NCBI RefSeq assembly: GCF_046736045.1
Contig: NZ_CP177134.1
Location: 2,852,001 to 2,916,000 of the forward strand
DNA from: Leptospira_A sp046736045
GTDB lineage: Bacteria; Spirochaetota; Leptospiria; Leptospirales; Leptospiraceae
DNA length: 64,000 nt
Direction of reading: 5' to 3'
Shown here: piece after piece, positions 54,801 to 63,301 of the stretch
Position numbering within the stretch: position 1 is the stretch's first letter
Layout of the letters: the number at the start of each line of letters is the position of its first letter
The notes under the pieces: model-generated
What the model was told of the DNA's origin: nothing
Seen by the model: only the letters and a program-made list of their open reading frames with translations
Database searches by the model: none
Position numbers and translations under genes: made by a program

Positions 54801-57800
54801 TTGGAAAAAATCTGTTTCTGGAGCAGTTCTTAAAGGAACTGGGAGCTACAGTACCAGTCTACCAAACCAGGCACCTCAGATGTTGTTTACAAGTGTATCC
54901 AATACAAAGGGTGCAGGGTTGCCTATAGAAAGCACAGACTATTCTTATTCTAACTCTCGTTATAAGCCTGGTGATCTGGATACAAGTATCAATTACGGGT
55001 TTGAAAGTGTTACAGAAAGAAATTATATCAATGGTGGATTTGTTGGAAGGACTGTGACTAGTTTTATCCAAAATTCAACCTTTCCCGGAATGGTTGCCAG
55101 TAAAGAGAGTTATGCTGGGAATGATAGTTTGGTAGAAAGAGAAGCATATGCTTATACTAATTACACCCCGCATGGTGGCACAAAATTAAAGCTACCTACG
55201 ACTGTTACAACGATGGTGTATGAAAATGGGCAGGTTAAAGATCAGAAAACACAATCTATCACCTATCAAAGTGCATTTGCCTATGAACCAAGTGTAGTGG
55301 AAGAAACTTGGAATGGAAGAGTGACTCGGAAGGAAATGAGTTATCAAGCGAACGGGTCATTGCAAATTTTAGCTCAAGCCATAGAAAATAAAATCTACAT
55401 TGATGGAGGTTTGGTGGAACATACCAAACAAACCTATCAAGCGGCTGACCTTGCGACCCAAAGTAAGCTTGTAGGAAATGGGGAGTGGTATACTTCAATT
55501 TACACTTATGATGGTATTGGAAATGTAAGTAGTGTTACTGATTCCTTGGGAAGAACATTGTCTTATGAATATGGTGATTTGACAAGAAGTAAACCGACCG
55601 TGGTGAGAAATGCTTTAGGTCAATCAACTACAACTGTATTTGATCCTCAAACTGATTTGGAAATCAGCGTGGAAGATTCTAATGGAAACAAAGTTGAATC
55701 CGAATATGATGCTTACGATCGCAAAACAAAGACGATCATCAACGGGAATACTTTGGAGAGTTATGATTACTCATTCGATGGAAGTTTAATTACCCTAACT
55801 AAAACGACTCACACGGATGAAGGGGATGTTTGGGTAAAGGAAATAAAAGATCTGTTCGATCAAACTATAAAAACAGAATCTCTTGCGGTAGATGGATATA
55901 CATTTACAGAAGAGATTCGTTATGACAATAAAGGAAGGGAAATTCAAAAGTCCAATCGTTATCTAACGGGTGATAGTCCTGTCTGGACTTTGACTAGTTA
56001 TTATCCTGTCAATGAAGACACAAGTGAGCGTCCGAAACAAATTATATCTTATACTGGTGAGGTAAGTGAATTCACCTATGGACTTCGTAAAACAACTGCG
56101 AATACAAGTTATCAATCGGAAATTATCAGGTCGGAAGAAGTGACAACCGATGATTTCGGGCAATTGGCTACTAAATCAATGCAAGGTGAAACTTTGAGTT
56201 ATGTTTATAATTCGCAAGGAAAACTCATTCGAATCACAGATCCGGGAAGTGGGATTACTACGATACAATATGATATAGGGGGAAGGAAAACAAGCCAGAC
56301 GGATAGCAATTCGGGAACTACCACTTATACTTACAATGTTGCAGGTGAATTATTAACTCAAGTAGATGCAAGAGGAATCACACATAGATATGAGACGGAT
56401 CATCTGGGGAGAGTGACCAAACTAATCGCAGGAAGTGAAAACCCAATTCTTTTTGAATATGACAGGTCCAATTCGATTGCAACTTCGAATATAATTGGGA
56501 GACTTTCTAAAGTTACAGATGAAACTGGAATCACTGAGTTTGCTTATGATCGTAAAGGAAATATAATCGCCGAAAAACGAATATTAGATGATTTGCAGGT
56601 GATCTTTCAACGAACATATGATGCGTTCGATCGAATTAAAACTACCAAGTATCCTGAAGGAACACTTGTTCGAAACCATTATACAGGAACGGGACAACTA
56701 GGATTTTTAACGATGGACTCCCATGATGGAAATAGTTTGAACCATACGGTTGTGAGTTATGAAGGACCTAAGAGGGATGGAAACGGGTACTATATAGAAA
56801 GAAAAACAGGGAATGGAATTCTTACTAAGATAGAATTTGATCCACTTCGAGGGAGACCTTTATCTTACCAAACTAGATTGAAGGATAATACTTTAGAACA
56901 ATCAGTAAATATGTCCTACGATGCAAAAGGGAATATTGCATCCATTCAAGACCAAATGAATGAAAGTCGAAATCAAAGTTTTGAATATGATAATTTGAAT
57001 CGAGTGACCAAGGCGATGGGTAAGTATGGAGAAGAGGGATATACTTACCAAAGGAATGGAAATTTAACAAAGAAAGGTGCTTTTACTTATTCCTATGATA
57101 ATCCGAACCACATACATGCAGTGACAAAAGTAAACAGTGCAAATACGGGAATCTTGAGCTACTCTTACGATGAGATTGGAAATATGATTCAAAGGAATGG
57201 GGATACATACAGATATAATGCGCAAGGTAAACTTGCAGAAGTGGTAAGTAGCGGCGGAGATAGATTTGAGTATAAATATGATTTTGCTGGGAATCGAATT
57301 AAGAAGACTTTACTCAATCTAGGAACAGTCACCTATAGTTTTGGGAATAGTTACGAGATTTATAGATCTCCAGGTCAGCCAGAGAAACATACAATGTTTG
57401 TGATTGGTGCGCAAGGTGATCTAGCGGCACAGTACAGCCGAAGTGATGCGAACTTGATTCAATCTTTAGCATCTACTGATTGGATGGTGAATCCATTTTG
57501 CAAAGATGTAACGATTGATTGTACTAAATATTGGGAAAATCGAATTGGATTTAATTTTATTACGATACTTGCAGATACAAATGTATATGTAAATGGAAAG
57601 TTAAAAGAAGGACATAGAGGAATTCCTTGGTTATTATTGACTATGGCATTGTTTGTATATGTGTATAAGACAAAAGAAGGTCACTTACCAGAAGTTAAAG
57701 ATTCTTTTGAAAGAAAGGCCATATCAGAAGCATTTGGAATTTCATTTTTACCAACTACATCCATCTTCTTTCAAAAACAATTGCCACGTTATGTTACTAG

Positions 57801-59019
57801 CCTCTTAGTTGTTATTTTTTCTTTTACTTCTACAGTGGGATGTTTTCCTCTTCTTTTGGGTGGCGGTGAAGGTGAGACAGGGACTCCTATTTGGTTGCTT
57901 GGAATGACAGGAGTTCCCGCAACGACTCAATCAGTAGCTGATGAGAACTCAGGAAGTGGTGGAAGCGGAGGCTCTGGTTCCGCAGGAAATGCACGAGTAG
58001 ATGGAATGTATTTTTACCATCCCGATCATTTGGGATCAGTGACGATGATTACAGATGGAAATGGAAATGTGTTAGCTGGCGGGGAGCGAGGCGGAAAAAG
58101 CCATATAACATATAAGCCATACGGTGAGATTCTACGGACAGATTCCTATGGACCAGATATTACAAAATTCAAATATACTGGGCAAGAGGAGGATAAAGAG
58201 ACGGGACTTTATTATTATAAAGCAAGATATTATGATGCTTCTTTGGGCAGATTTCTAACTAATGATAATATGATCTTTCCTGGGCAAACACAAGGAATGA
58301 ACCGAAGTATGTATGTGGAAGGGAATCCTGTAAAATATAAAGACCCCAGTGGGAATCGAATCAGCAATTCCTGGATGATGGCGGCAGTTGCGTATGCTAT
58401 GGTGAAAGATGATAATAGTATGGGTTCGCTACAAAAGGGAGCTTGGATTGTTTCTGCCTATAATGCTGGCAGAGCGAAGGATATCAATCGTAGACAGGGT
58501 TATCAGAATTGGGAAATAAGTAGGGGATTAGATTGGTATGTGGATAAGACGATGGGTGCTGTTGATAAATTTACTGATTTTTTTAAGAAATATGACCCTG
58601 CAACATGGATGTATCGAAGCTTACGTGACGGAAGATTTGATGGGCATAAGAATGATAAACGTAATAAAAGAAGAGATTATTATTTGCATTCTTTAGCAGC
58701 AATTCTATGCCCAACTGCAACTGGATCTAAAAATAGTGCTGCATGTAGTTTGATTGCAAATAGTTATTTTCAAAAGTTTGCTGATCCAGGTATGGAAAGT
58801 GCAAAAGATAATGTCATCGGTCAGCTTTTAGATCGTGCTTTTTGTAATGCAGGATATTCTGCTGTGTTTTCAAATACTACAACTTACATATATACTTCCA
58901 TTATAAATTTGTTCTTTCCTAGCGGATCTGGATCAGGTATATCAAAGACTGAACCTGGAAATGACTGTGCGATCAAGCCAGGTGGATCTGCAGTCACAGC
59001 CGCACCACCTCAAGGATAA
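51844..59019 (+). CDS. SpvB/TcB/RHS-repeat polymorphic toxin protein
   Basis: A 2391-residue exported protein. Order: signal or anchor helix (10-32, MRKLCYLLILFFIVTTC); SpvB-like domain (38-320, GLTPELSFSYHSGSGNGLLG); FG-GAP/VCBS calcium-type motifs (461-941, DINGDG, DIDGDGKTDF, DVNKDGLPDL), interrupted by a coiled coil at 651-763; TcB-like middle; YD/RHS repeats (about 1220-1820); two hydrophobic segments (1926-1945, 1984-2008, the second lipobox-like); RHS core 2056-2168 ending KYKDPSGN; C-terminal tip of about 220 residues. The tip is homologous in its first 85 residues to the orphan tip downstream, then diverges. In related systems the tip is a toxin enclosed in the RHS shell. Confidence 0.88.
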   Translation: MLYSLGFSNMRKLCYLLILFFIVTTCFLSFMGGGQLPLSLPDINGDSSGNAVTSIPLEIPEGTKGLTPELSFSYHSGSGNGLLGRGWALSGAGYIKRDLGYGINYNSTDRFLSSDYGQLVDSLGNRSVYYTEEESYVSFYPQGDAGQGPTGFIAYDTEGTRYTFGGVNAQLTHPNGAVRIWGLAEVKEAHGETIQYEWIVNQGELYPSKITYAGGKRYIQFEYEGRSDAYPEYSEKAYTLKNWRLSRVKFYSDDSLVHSYILSYGSEPGTGDSLLTKVEFKKDSLLSLSTHLPLEFSYTPRHSGIMTKLNAGGATPLSNGYGSEIDMEDRGYQLIKQIIFAVITMKATQPSKNQAREDKFKNKMTPSFYPKAAGGSSDGFDFNALNVDVNRYNPDTQYIARYPIGNKNRDMCNWGPLACICTVFPMCPPAVRIKCGEYTFFGMDSCNNGVLSPSRSNFATDINGDGISEFSRMLGKMDGDQIYIRTNDFITGASFDSPRFPIKYNTYSDTADIDGDGKTDFLYERSGVLHVAYSNGSGLDNPIAYPQVLLTQSSQNYTRTSNYSPTDYAVDINRDGRADFVHFYDNRMSIYLSVGRGFQSERVIWYGGNRSPVQETMDTNPFIAHRMNQFSDIDGDGIPEHLHILNVNPPPEQSQLSAVKTRHDQELAAADAERQAYKDQVNNVLSGWQTATNDLAMKLHPDQRGLYWDLAGRPGEATQEQRDELAKSVDRQFSEDKMKEITERQANELDQEIDRIKSANLDSSIYHLIVTKLILAENRMEQFAIALPRDAVGAGGKNWLVDVNKDGLPDLLSLTNRNSHFNPYDYGTEDPYTFTNQVKVIMNTGGNFDTGNVIVSGLSTVIKPDRFAEKNDPYMEKAQSFDFTDIDENGTLDFVVKEMGNLSYHVYYGQGNGQFSGRFDFAVESEEIVASRFEDRNEDGIPDFFYQYGKNAVTRQLVLDSPAVTGGLLKRVINGVNGAEAVLNYNWKKSVSGAVLKGTGSYSTSLPNQAPQMLFTSVSNTKGAGLPIESTDYSYSNSRYKPGDLDTSINYGFESVTERNYINGGFVGRTVTSFIQNSTFPGMVASKESYAGNDSLVEREAYAYTNYTPHGGTKLKLPTTVTTMVYENGQVKDQKTQSITYQSAFAYEPSVVEETWNGRVTRKEMSYQANGSLQILAQAIENKIYIDGGLVEHTKQTYQAADLATQSKLVGNGEWYTSIYTYDGIGNVSSVTDSLGRTLSYEYGDLTRSKPTVVRNALGQSTTTVFDPQTDLEISVEDSNGNKVESEYDAYDRKTKTIINGNTLESYDYSFDGSLITLTKTTHTDEGDVWVKEIKDLFDQTIKTESLAVDGYTFTEEIRYDNKGREIQKSNRYLTGDSPVWTLTSYYPVNEDTSERPKQIISYTGEVSEFTYGLRKTTANTSYQSEIIRSEEVTTDDFGQLATKSMQGETLSYVYNSQGKLIRITDPGSGITTIQYDIGGRKTSQTDSNSGTTTYTYNVAGELLTQVDARGITHRYETDHLGRVTKLIAGSENPILFEYDRSNSIATSNIIGRLSKVTDETGITEFAYDRKGNIIAEKRILDDLQVIFQRTYDAFDRIKTTKYPEGTLVRNHYTGTGQLGFLTMDSHDGNSLNHTVVSYEGPKRDGNGYYIERKTGNGILTKIEFDPLRGRPLSYQTRLKDNTLEQSVNMSYDAKGNIASIQDQMNESRNQSFEYDNLNRVTKAMGKYGEEGYTYQRNGNLTKKGAFTYSYDNPNHIHAVTKVNSANTGILSYSYDEIGNMIQRNGDTYRYNAQGKLAEVVSSGGDRFEYKYDFAGNRIKKTLLNLGTVTYSFGNSYEIYRSPGQPEKHTMFVIGAQGDLAAQYSRSDANLIQSLASTDWMVNPFCKDVTIDCTKYWENRIGFNFITILADTNVYVNGKLKEGHRGIPWLLLTMALFVYVYKTKEGHLPEVKDSFERKAISEAFGISFLPTTSIFFQKQLPRYVTSLLVVIFSFTSTVGCFPLLLGGGEGETGTPIWLLGMTGVPATTQSVADENSGSGGSGGSGSAGNARVDGMYFYHPDHLGSVTMITDGNGNVLAGGERGGKSHITYKPYGEILRTDSYGPDITKFKYTGQEEDKETGLYYYKARYYDASLGRFLTNDNMIFPGQTQGMNRSMYVEGNPVKYKDPSGNRISNSWMMAAVAYAMVKDDNSMGSLQKGAWIVSAYNAGRAKDINRRQGYQNWEISRGLDWYVDKTMGAVDKFTDFFKKYDPATWMYRSLRDGRFDGHKNDKRNKRRDYYLHSLAAILCPTATGSKNSAACSLIANSYFQKFADPGMESAKDNVIGQLLDRAFCNAGYSAVFSNTTTYIYTSIINLFFPSGSGSGISKTEPGNDCAIKPGGSAVTAAPPQG

Positions 59020-59022
59020 TAT

Positions 59023-59493
59023 ATGAAATTTTATGGAATTAGAAAAATAGAAACCTATTATAATGATTTTCTACTGTTAAAAAAAATGCTAAGGCTAGTT
59101 AACCTACAAGTTATTAGTTTTGTTTTTATTGTTTCATGCATGCAAAACTATGGGGTAAAGAATAGTAGTTTAATACAAATAGAAGACGCAGAAGCAGAAT
59201 ATTCTTTTGTCTTATTTTTGAAAGAAGTAGAGTATTATCCAAGAGATGCAATTTACTTTCCACAAACTCTGCATCCGGTTGAATCTTGTAGGCGAAATAT
59301 TTATTATAATAAAAATGAATTTAAAGATTGCATGAAACAAGTTTCGTTAGCAAATTTTAATCCTGAATCTTTTTCAGACTTATTGTTAAAAGTTGATTTG
59401 TATATTCACCAGATTTGTAAACTGAAAAAAGTGATTTTTTTGAAAGATTCTATTTCTAAAGGTGAGCTGAATACATGCGAACTAAATATGTAA
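59023..59493 (+). CDS. Family A lipoprotein, copy A1 (RHS-tip partner)
   Basis: A 156-residue putative lipoprotein three bases after the RHS stop. AAGGAT at 59011 supports ATG 59023; a second start at 59086 would give a shorter signal (MLRLVNLQVISFVFIVSC). The mature part carries the family pattern: AEYS.V.F.K.VEY, LHP.. C.R.IYY.K.EF..CM, then CKLKKVIFLKDSI and KGEL..CE. Four conserved Cys suggest disulfides in the periplasm. Immunity protein for the adjacent tip is a reasonable guess, based on position only. It overlaps B1 by 19 bases. Confidence 0.75.
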   Translation: MKFYGIRKIETYYNDFLLLKKMLRLVNLQVISFVFIVSCMQNYGVKNSSLIQIEDAEAEYSFVLFLKEVEYYPRDAIYFPQTLHPVESCRRNIYYNKNEFKDCMKQVSLANFNPESFSDLLLKVDLYIHQICKLKKVIFLKDSISKGELNTCELNM

Positions 59494-59765
59494 TTATATT
59501 GGCGGCGGTTTATTTTTTTATCATCCATTTTTTGTTCGGAATAGATAATGAGAAGGAAAAGCCTATAGATTTTAACCAATACGAAATAAAAAAACCAATT
59601 AAAATTGATTGTAAAAGACGTCGTATTTGTTTCCAAGAATGTAAAGAAGGTTGGTATAAACGAAATTTTTACCAATCTTTTGGCGTCCCTGAATACGAGC
59701 TAAGAGAATGTACGAAGAATTGTAACTTAATCAATTGTAACGATATGGTGGATGAAGAGGGGTAG
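59475..59765 (+). CDS. Family B cysteine-rich exported protein, copy B1
   Basis: A 96-residue protein: signal peptide or anchor (IILAAVYFFIIHFLFG), then EKPIDFNQYEIKKPIKIDC and the pattern C-x5-C-x3-C-x(n)-C-x3-C-x4-C (CKRRRICFQEC ... CTKNCNLINC). The two Cx3C pairs fit a disulfide-linked helical hairpin. The ATG sits inside the last codons of A1 (ACATGCGAA), the same junction as in A2/B2. Unknown function; no database family recognised. Confidence 0.75.
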   Translation: MRTKYVIILAAVYFFIIHFLFGIDNEKEKPIDFNQYEIKKPIKIDCKRRRICFQECKEGWYKRNFYQSFGVPEYELRECTKNCNLINCNDMVDEEG

Positions 59766-59854
59766 TAGTTTCTTCTCAAATATATTAGAAACTATAGTCC
59801 AATTTAAAAATCCGAAATGAATTCTGCCTTTTTACGAAACAGTATCTTCCCTGC

Positions 59855-59935
59855 GAAAAGGATACGAAGGGTGCGAAGCAGTCGCAAAGCGACCGGAGCG
59901 AAAGCGAAGCCCGTAGCAGCCTGACCCCGAGAGTG
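59855..59935. repeat. G+C-rich hairpin islet
   Basis: A G+C-rich stretch inside A+T-rich DNA, with GTCGC-AAA-GCGAC (59881-59893) as a perfect small hairpin and GGAGCGAAAGCGAAGCCCG next to it. It lies between B1 and the orphan tip. It looks like a dispersed intergenic element, but no second copy is in this window. Confidence 0.45.
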
Positions 59936-60005
59936 GTAAAATAATATGCAACAAACAGAGAATAAACTATAATTGTAGCGAAACTAAATTTCGGGGATTC
60001 GCCCA

Positions 60006-61022
60006 GAATATTTCTACCATCCAGATCATTTAGGTTCAATAACAATGATTACAGATGGAAATGGAAATGTGTTAGCTGGCGGGGAAAGGGGTGGAAAGAG
60101 CCATATAACATATAAGCCGTATGGTGAAATATTGCGAACGGATTCCTATGTACCGGATATAATGAAATACAAATATACTGGGCAAGAGGAAGATAAAGAG
60201 ACGGGACTTTATTATTATAAAGCAAGATATTATGATGCTTCTTTGGGCAGGTTCCTATCTAATGATAATATGATCTTTCCTGGGCAAACGCAAGGAATGA
60301 ATCGAAGTATGTATGTGGAAGGGAATCCTGTAAAATACAAAGACCCAAGCGGGAATCGAATCAGCAATTCCTGGATGATGACTGCAATCGCTTATACTAT
60401 GGTAAAAGATGATAACAGTATGGGGTCACTTCAGAAAGGGGCTTGGATTGCTTCTGCTTATAATGCTGGCAGAGCGAAGGATATCAATCGTAGACAGGGT
60501 TATCAGAATTGGGAAATAAGTAGGGGATTAGATTGGTATGTGGATAAGACGATGGGTGCTGTCGATAAATTTACAGATTTTTTTAAGAAATATGACCCTG
60601 CAACAAATATTTATAAAGCATTGCGTGATGGAAAATTTGACGGTCATGCAAAGCGTTTAAGAGATGAAAAAAAACAATATTACAAAGATTCATTAGTAGC
60701 AATTTTATGCCCTGCAATTACAGGATATTCAGGTAGTGGCTATAATCATATTTGTATGACGGTTGCCTTGGATTATTTTGAAAAATATCATGTTACAATG
60801 GGTAGAAATGCAAGGGATTACGTTGTTGGCTCGGTTCTCGATCGGGTTAGTTGTGGAACTTCTTATTCAACAGCTTTTACAAATTCAACAAATTATATTT
60901 ATACATCAATTGTGAATTTTTTCTTTCCTAATATGCTAGATTCAGATAGTAATCATGAAGAAAAGCCGAATGATTGTGGAGAGAGACCAGGGTCAGCTGC
61001 TACTGCAACTGGAAATAAATAG
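60006..61022 (+). pseudogene. Orphan RHS core-tip cassette without a start
   Basis: Homology to the main RHS gene begins at YFYHPDHLGS (60009) and continues through the RHS core and the first 85 tip residues, almost identical, then diverges (NIYKALRDGKFDG against WMYRSLRDGRFDG) but remains alignable to the end. Upstream there is only a short non-homologous frame after a stop at 59985, so there is no signal peptide, no shell and no credible start; ATG 60045 lies inside the core. It is directly followed by A2. This is the structure of a silent cassette that can replace the tip of the expressed gene by recombination through the shared core. Confidence 0.85.
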
Positions 61023-61032
61023 GATGGACTAG

Positions 61033-61458
61033 ATGATTAGCTTTTCATTTTTCAATAAATGTTGTTTTTATATTTTTGCTTTGCTTGTTTGTTTTTATTC
61101 CTGTGTTCAAAACAATGGTATTAAAAATGACACTTTAATACAAAGAAAAGATGCAGAATTGGAATATTCAGCCGTTTTTTTTATGAAACAGGTTGAGTAT
61201 TTTCCGAAAGAGGCAATCTACAGCCATCGTTCTTTGCATCCTGCTGATGCTTGCAAGCGAGATATTTATTATGATAAAAGTGAGTTTAGAGATTGTATGA
61301 AGCAAATCTCGATAATTAATTTTACCCCCGAAACGGTTATGGATTTATACTTCAAAATGAATACGTATATAAATGATATTTGCAAATTGAAAAAGGTAAT
61401 ACTTTTTAAAGACTCAATTTACAAAGGCGAGTTAAATGCATGCGAAATAAATGGTTAA
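61033..61458 (+). CDS. Family A lipoprotein, copy A2
   Basis: A 141-residue lipoprotein, 10 bp after the orphan tip. Signal and lipobox: FALLVCFYSC. It aligns with A1 over the whole mature part: EYSAVFFMKQVEYFPKEAIY, CKRDIYYDKSEFRDCMKQIS, CKLKKVILFKDSIYKGEL. Differences from A1 are spread over the length, consistent with specificity for a different tip. Confidence 0.78.
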   Translation: MISFSFFNKCCFYIFALLVCFYSCVQNNGIKNDTLIQRKDAELEYSAVFFMKQVEYFPKEAIYSHRSLHPADACKRDIYYDKSEFRDCMKQISIINFTPETVMDLYFKMNTYINDICKLKKVILFKDSIYKGELNACEING

Positions 61459-61733
61459 TTAAAGTTATCATTTATTTGTTTTTTTTATCATTTTCCACTT
61501 ATGGTAAGGATGGAAAAAATGAAAAGCCAATTGATTTTAGTCAGTATGAGATAAAAGATTCCCTAAAAATAGATTGCGAACAAAAAAGGAATTGTTTTTT
61601 AGATTGTAGCCAAATGAAAAACTTTTTAGGAAATTTTTCTAATAGTTTTGGGACGATAAAAACTTATGAAAAAGAAGAATGCCGTAAAAAATGTAATTTA
61701 ATTAATTGCAATGAGAATATAAAGGAGCCTTAA
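61440..61733 (+). CDS. Family B cysteine-rich exported protein, copy B2
   Basis: A 97-residue protein with signal peptide (LIKVIIYLFFLSFSTYG), EKPIDFSQYEIKDSLKIDC and C-x5-C-x3-C ... C-x3-C-x4-C (CEQKRNCFLDC; CRKKCNLINC). Starts at ATG inside the A2 3' end (19-base overlap), exactly as B1 does. Ends NENIKEP. Confidence 0.78.
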   Translation: MRNKWLIKVIIYLFFLSFSTYGKDGKNEKPIDFSQYEIKDSLKIDCEQKRNCFLDCSQMKNFLGNFSNSFGTIKTYEKEECRKKCNLINCNENIKEP

Positions 61734-61736
61734 TGA

Positions 61737-61784
61737 AATTCTGTTTATAAAGGTGAACTAGATATATGCGAAATTTGGTTTTGA
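61737..61784 (+). pseudogene. Remnant of a family A 3' end
   Basis: Sixteen codons, NSVYKGELDICEIWF-stop, match the last residues of A1/A2 (DSIxKGELxxCE). The B3 start codon lies inside it, in the same relative position as in the intact pairs. It shows that B3 once followed a complete A gene that has been deleted. Confidence 0.8.
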
Positions 61785-62029
61785 TATTTTTTTCAGTTTT
61801 TTGTATATCACACCAGATTTCAGATGCCAAAGAAAAACCACTTGATTTTAGCAAATATGAAATTAAGGAAAAATATAAAATTGATTGTCCCGAGAAGCGA
61901 GATTGCTTTCAGACTTGTTTAGTTGAGTTTACAAGGGGTAGTTTTGGCTCAAGTCAGGAAATGGGGCATCGAGAATGTGCACGTAAATGTAATTTAATTA
62001 GTTGCAACGATAATATTAAGGAGCCTTAG
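61766..62029 (+). CDS. Family B cysteine-rich exported protein, copy B3
   Basis: An 87-residue paralogue: signal peptide (LVLIFFSVFCISHQISDA), EKPLDFSKYEIKEKYKIDC, CPEKRDCFQTC and CARKCNLISC. Ends NDNIKEP, like B2. Intact although its A partner is reduced to a remnant. Confidence 0.78.
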   Translation: MRNLVLIFFSVFCISHQISDAKEKPLDFSKYEIKEKYKIDCPEKRDCFQTCLVEFTRGSFGSSQEMGHRECARKCNLISCNDNIKEP

Positions 62030-62317
62030 GTGAGTTTCTGTCTGGTGATTCTTGTTCTGATTCTTAGTGTCCATCTAGGAAAATTGATAGAGAATTCTTT
62101 CGTAGTAGCTAAACCTGTCGATCTTTATCCATCTCTTCAGCAAATTTATAAAAATTGGTTCTATCGGTATTAATTAATCTCTCTCTAAGAAAATAACTTT
62201 GTGGCAAAAATCATTTTCAACTAGAAGGAGCCTGCCATTGCTGCTTTACGATCTCTCAGGCGAATACTATCCAACGCATAAATGTTTTAAATCAAACTAG
62301 CGCAAGTGGGCAAACAA
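62030..62317. other. Intergenic stretch with gene debris
   Basis: A GTG directly after the B3 stop opens a 47-codon frame to 62173 (hydrophobic CLVILVLILSVHLG, then SLQQIYKNWF), which could be a tiny exported peptide but is more likely debris. A short frame LLLYDLSGEYYPTHKCFKSN at about 62238-62300 may be another remnant. No intact gene is supported. Confidence 0.4.
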
Positions 62318-62635
62318 ATGATAACTGCACAAAAAATATTTAATATAAATAAATTATCAAAATCTATATTACTAATTTTTGCTGTAATTACACTGGATAA
62401 CGTTTTGTTAGGCGAAAATCAAATAAAAAAACCAAAATCTAAAGCGAAAGAGCCTCGAGAAAAACCAGTATGGAATTTTGATTGCAAAGAGAAAAGAGAT
62501 TGCTTGGAAAAATGTAATAATGCACCAGTTTTTCAAATGTATGGTCCAGACCAACAATATGTAAATCGCATTAGAACTGAATGCTTTTCGGAGTGTAGCA
62601 GAAATGTTGATTGTAATAAAGGTTATTATGAGTAG
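62318..62635 (+). CDS. Divergent family B protein, copy B4
   Basis: A 105-residue protein from ATG 62318 (a GTG at 62306 is possible): signal peptide (KSILLIFAVITLDNVLLG), a Lys/Pro-rich linker, then WNFDCKEKRDCLEKC and CFSECSRNVDC. It keeps C-x5-C-x3-C and the second Cx3C but has x5 rather than x4 before the last Cys, and lacks the DFsqYEIK motif. The last eight bases overlap the ATG region of the following A3. Confidence 0.68.
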   Translation: MITAQKIFNINKLSKSILLIFAVITLDNVLLGENQIKKPKSKAKEPREKPVWNFDCKEKRDCLEKCNNAPVFQMYGPDQQYVNRIRTECFSECSRNVDCNKGYYE

Positions 62636-63039
62636 ATTTAACAATTAAAATTATATTTTTAGTCCTCTCTTTATTTGCGTGTGGAAAAAATCAATGGCTA
62701 AAAAATGACAGCTTAATAAGTCTTGCTGATGCAGATAAGGAGTATTCTCTTATTTCTTTTTTGAAGCAAACTGAATACTTTTCTAATAACTCTGTCTTTT
62801 TTGGTAGGACTCTTTATCCACCTAACTATCATTGCGATAGGGAAATTTATTTTGATAAGAGCGATTTCAGAAGTTGTATGAGCCAATTATCGATTTTTAA
62901 ATTTAGTTCGAAAAGTATTGATGAACTAAATTTTGAGATAACAGATTTCGTTTCAAGAGTATGTAAGTTAAGGAGAATTATCTTCTTAAAAGATTCCATA
63001 ACAGGTGGCGAATTAAATTTTTGCGATGTTAAATATTAA
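62628..63039 (+). pseudogene. Family A lipoprotein, copy A3, frameshifted at the start
   Basis: ATG 62628 overlaps the B4 stop but reads MSRFNN-stop. Removing one T of the TTT at 62637-62639 gives MSRLTIKIIFLVLSLFACG, a complete lipoprotein signal, followed by an uninterrupted family A mature part (EYSLISFLKQTEYF; CDREIYFDKSDFRSCM; CKLRRIIFLKDSITGGEL) to 63039. Either a single-base insertion or a sequencing error. Confidence 0.75.
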
Positions 63040-63059
63040 CTTAAATTAATAGTATTTAT

Positions 63060-63254
63060 TATGAAACTAACGACCTCGCCCTGAAAGGTATGGCATCTCC
63101 AGATAAAGGAGTTACATTAACTTCTGGCGTGAGTAAATTTGATCCGACCAGTGGCACATCGAATATAATCTTTCAAGGTATAGTACAACGCCAATATCAC
63201 ACTTGCGTGCCAGTAGAAAATGATAGATTCTTAGTATTCGATGGACGTAGTTAA
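63060..63254 (+). pseudogene. C-terminal fragment of an unrecognised gene
   Basis: A frame of about 64 codons without a start (ETNDLALKGMASPDKGVTLT; KFDPTSGTSNIIFQG; VPVENDRFLVFDG) ending TAA at 63254. It has good protein character and looks like the end of a beta-rich exported protein. Its parent is not in this window. Confidence 0.45.
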
Positions 63255-63301
63255 AGGTAAAATTTATCTATTAGGATATTGATCAAGAGGAAGGCATATA
63301 T

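Noticed and set aside
59785..60045. Minus-strand 86-codon frame over the G+C-rich islet
   Set aside because: It is produced by the repeat-like islet, overlaps the orphan tip and has no family likeness.
58009..61022. Exact 2000-bp offset between the two RHS tips, suggesting an assembly duplication
   Set aside because: The copies differ at many bases and diverge strongly after the first 85 tip residues, and each is followed by a different A-B pair, so they are real paralogues; the round offset is coincidence.
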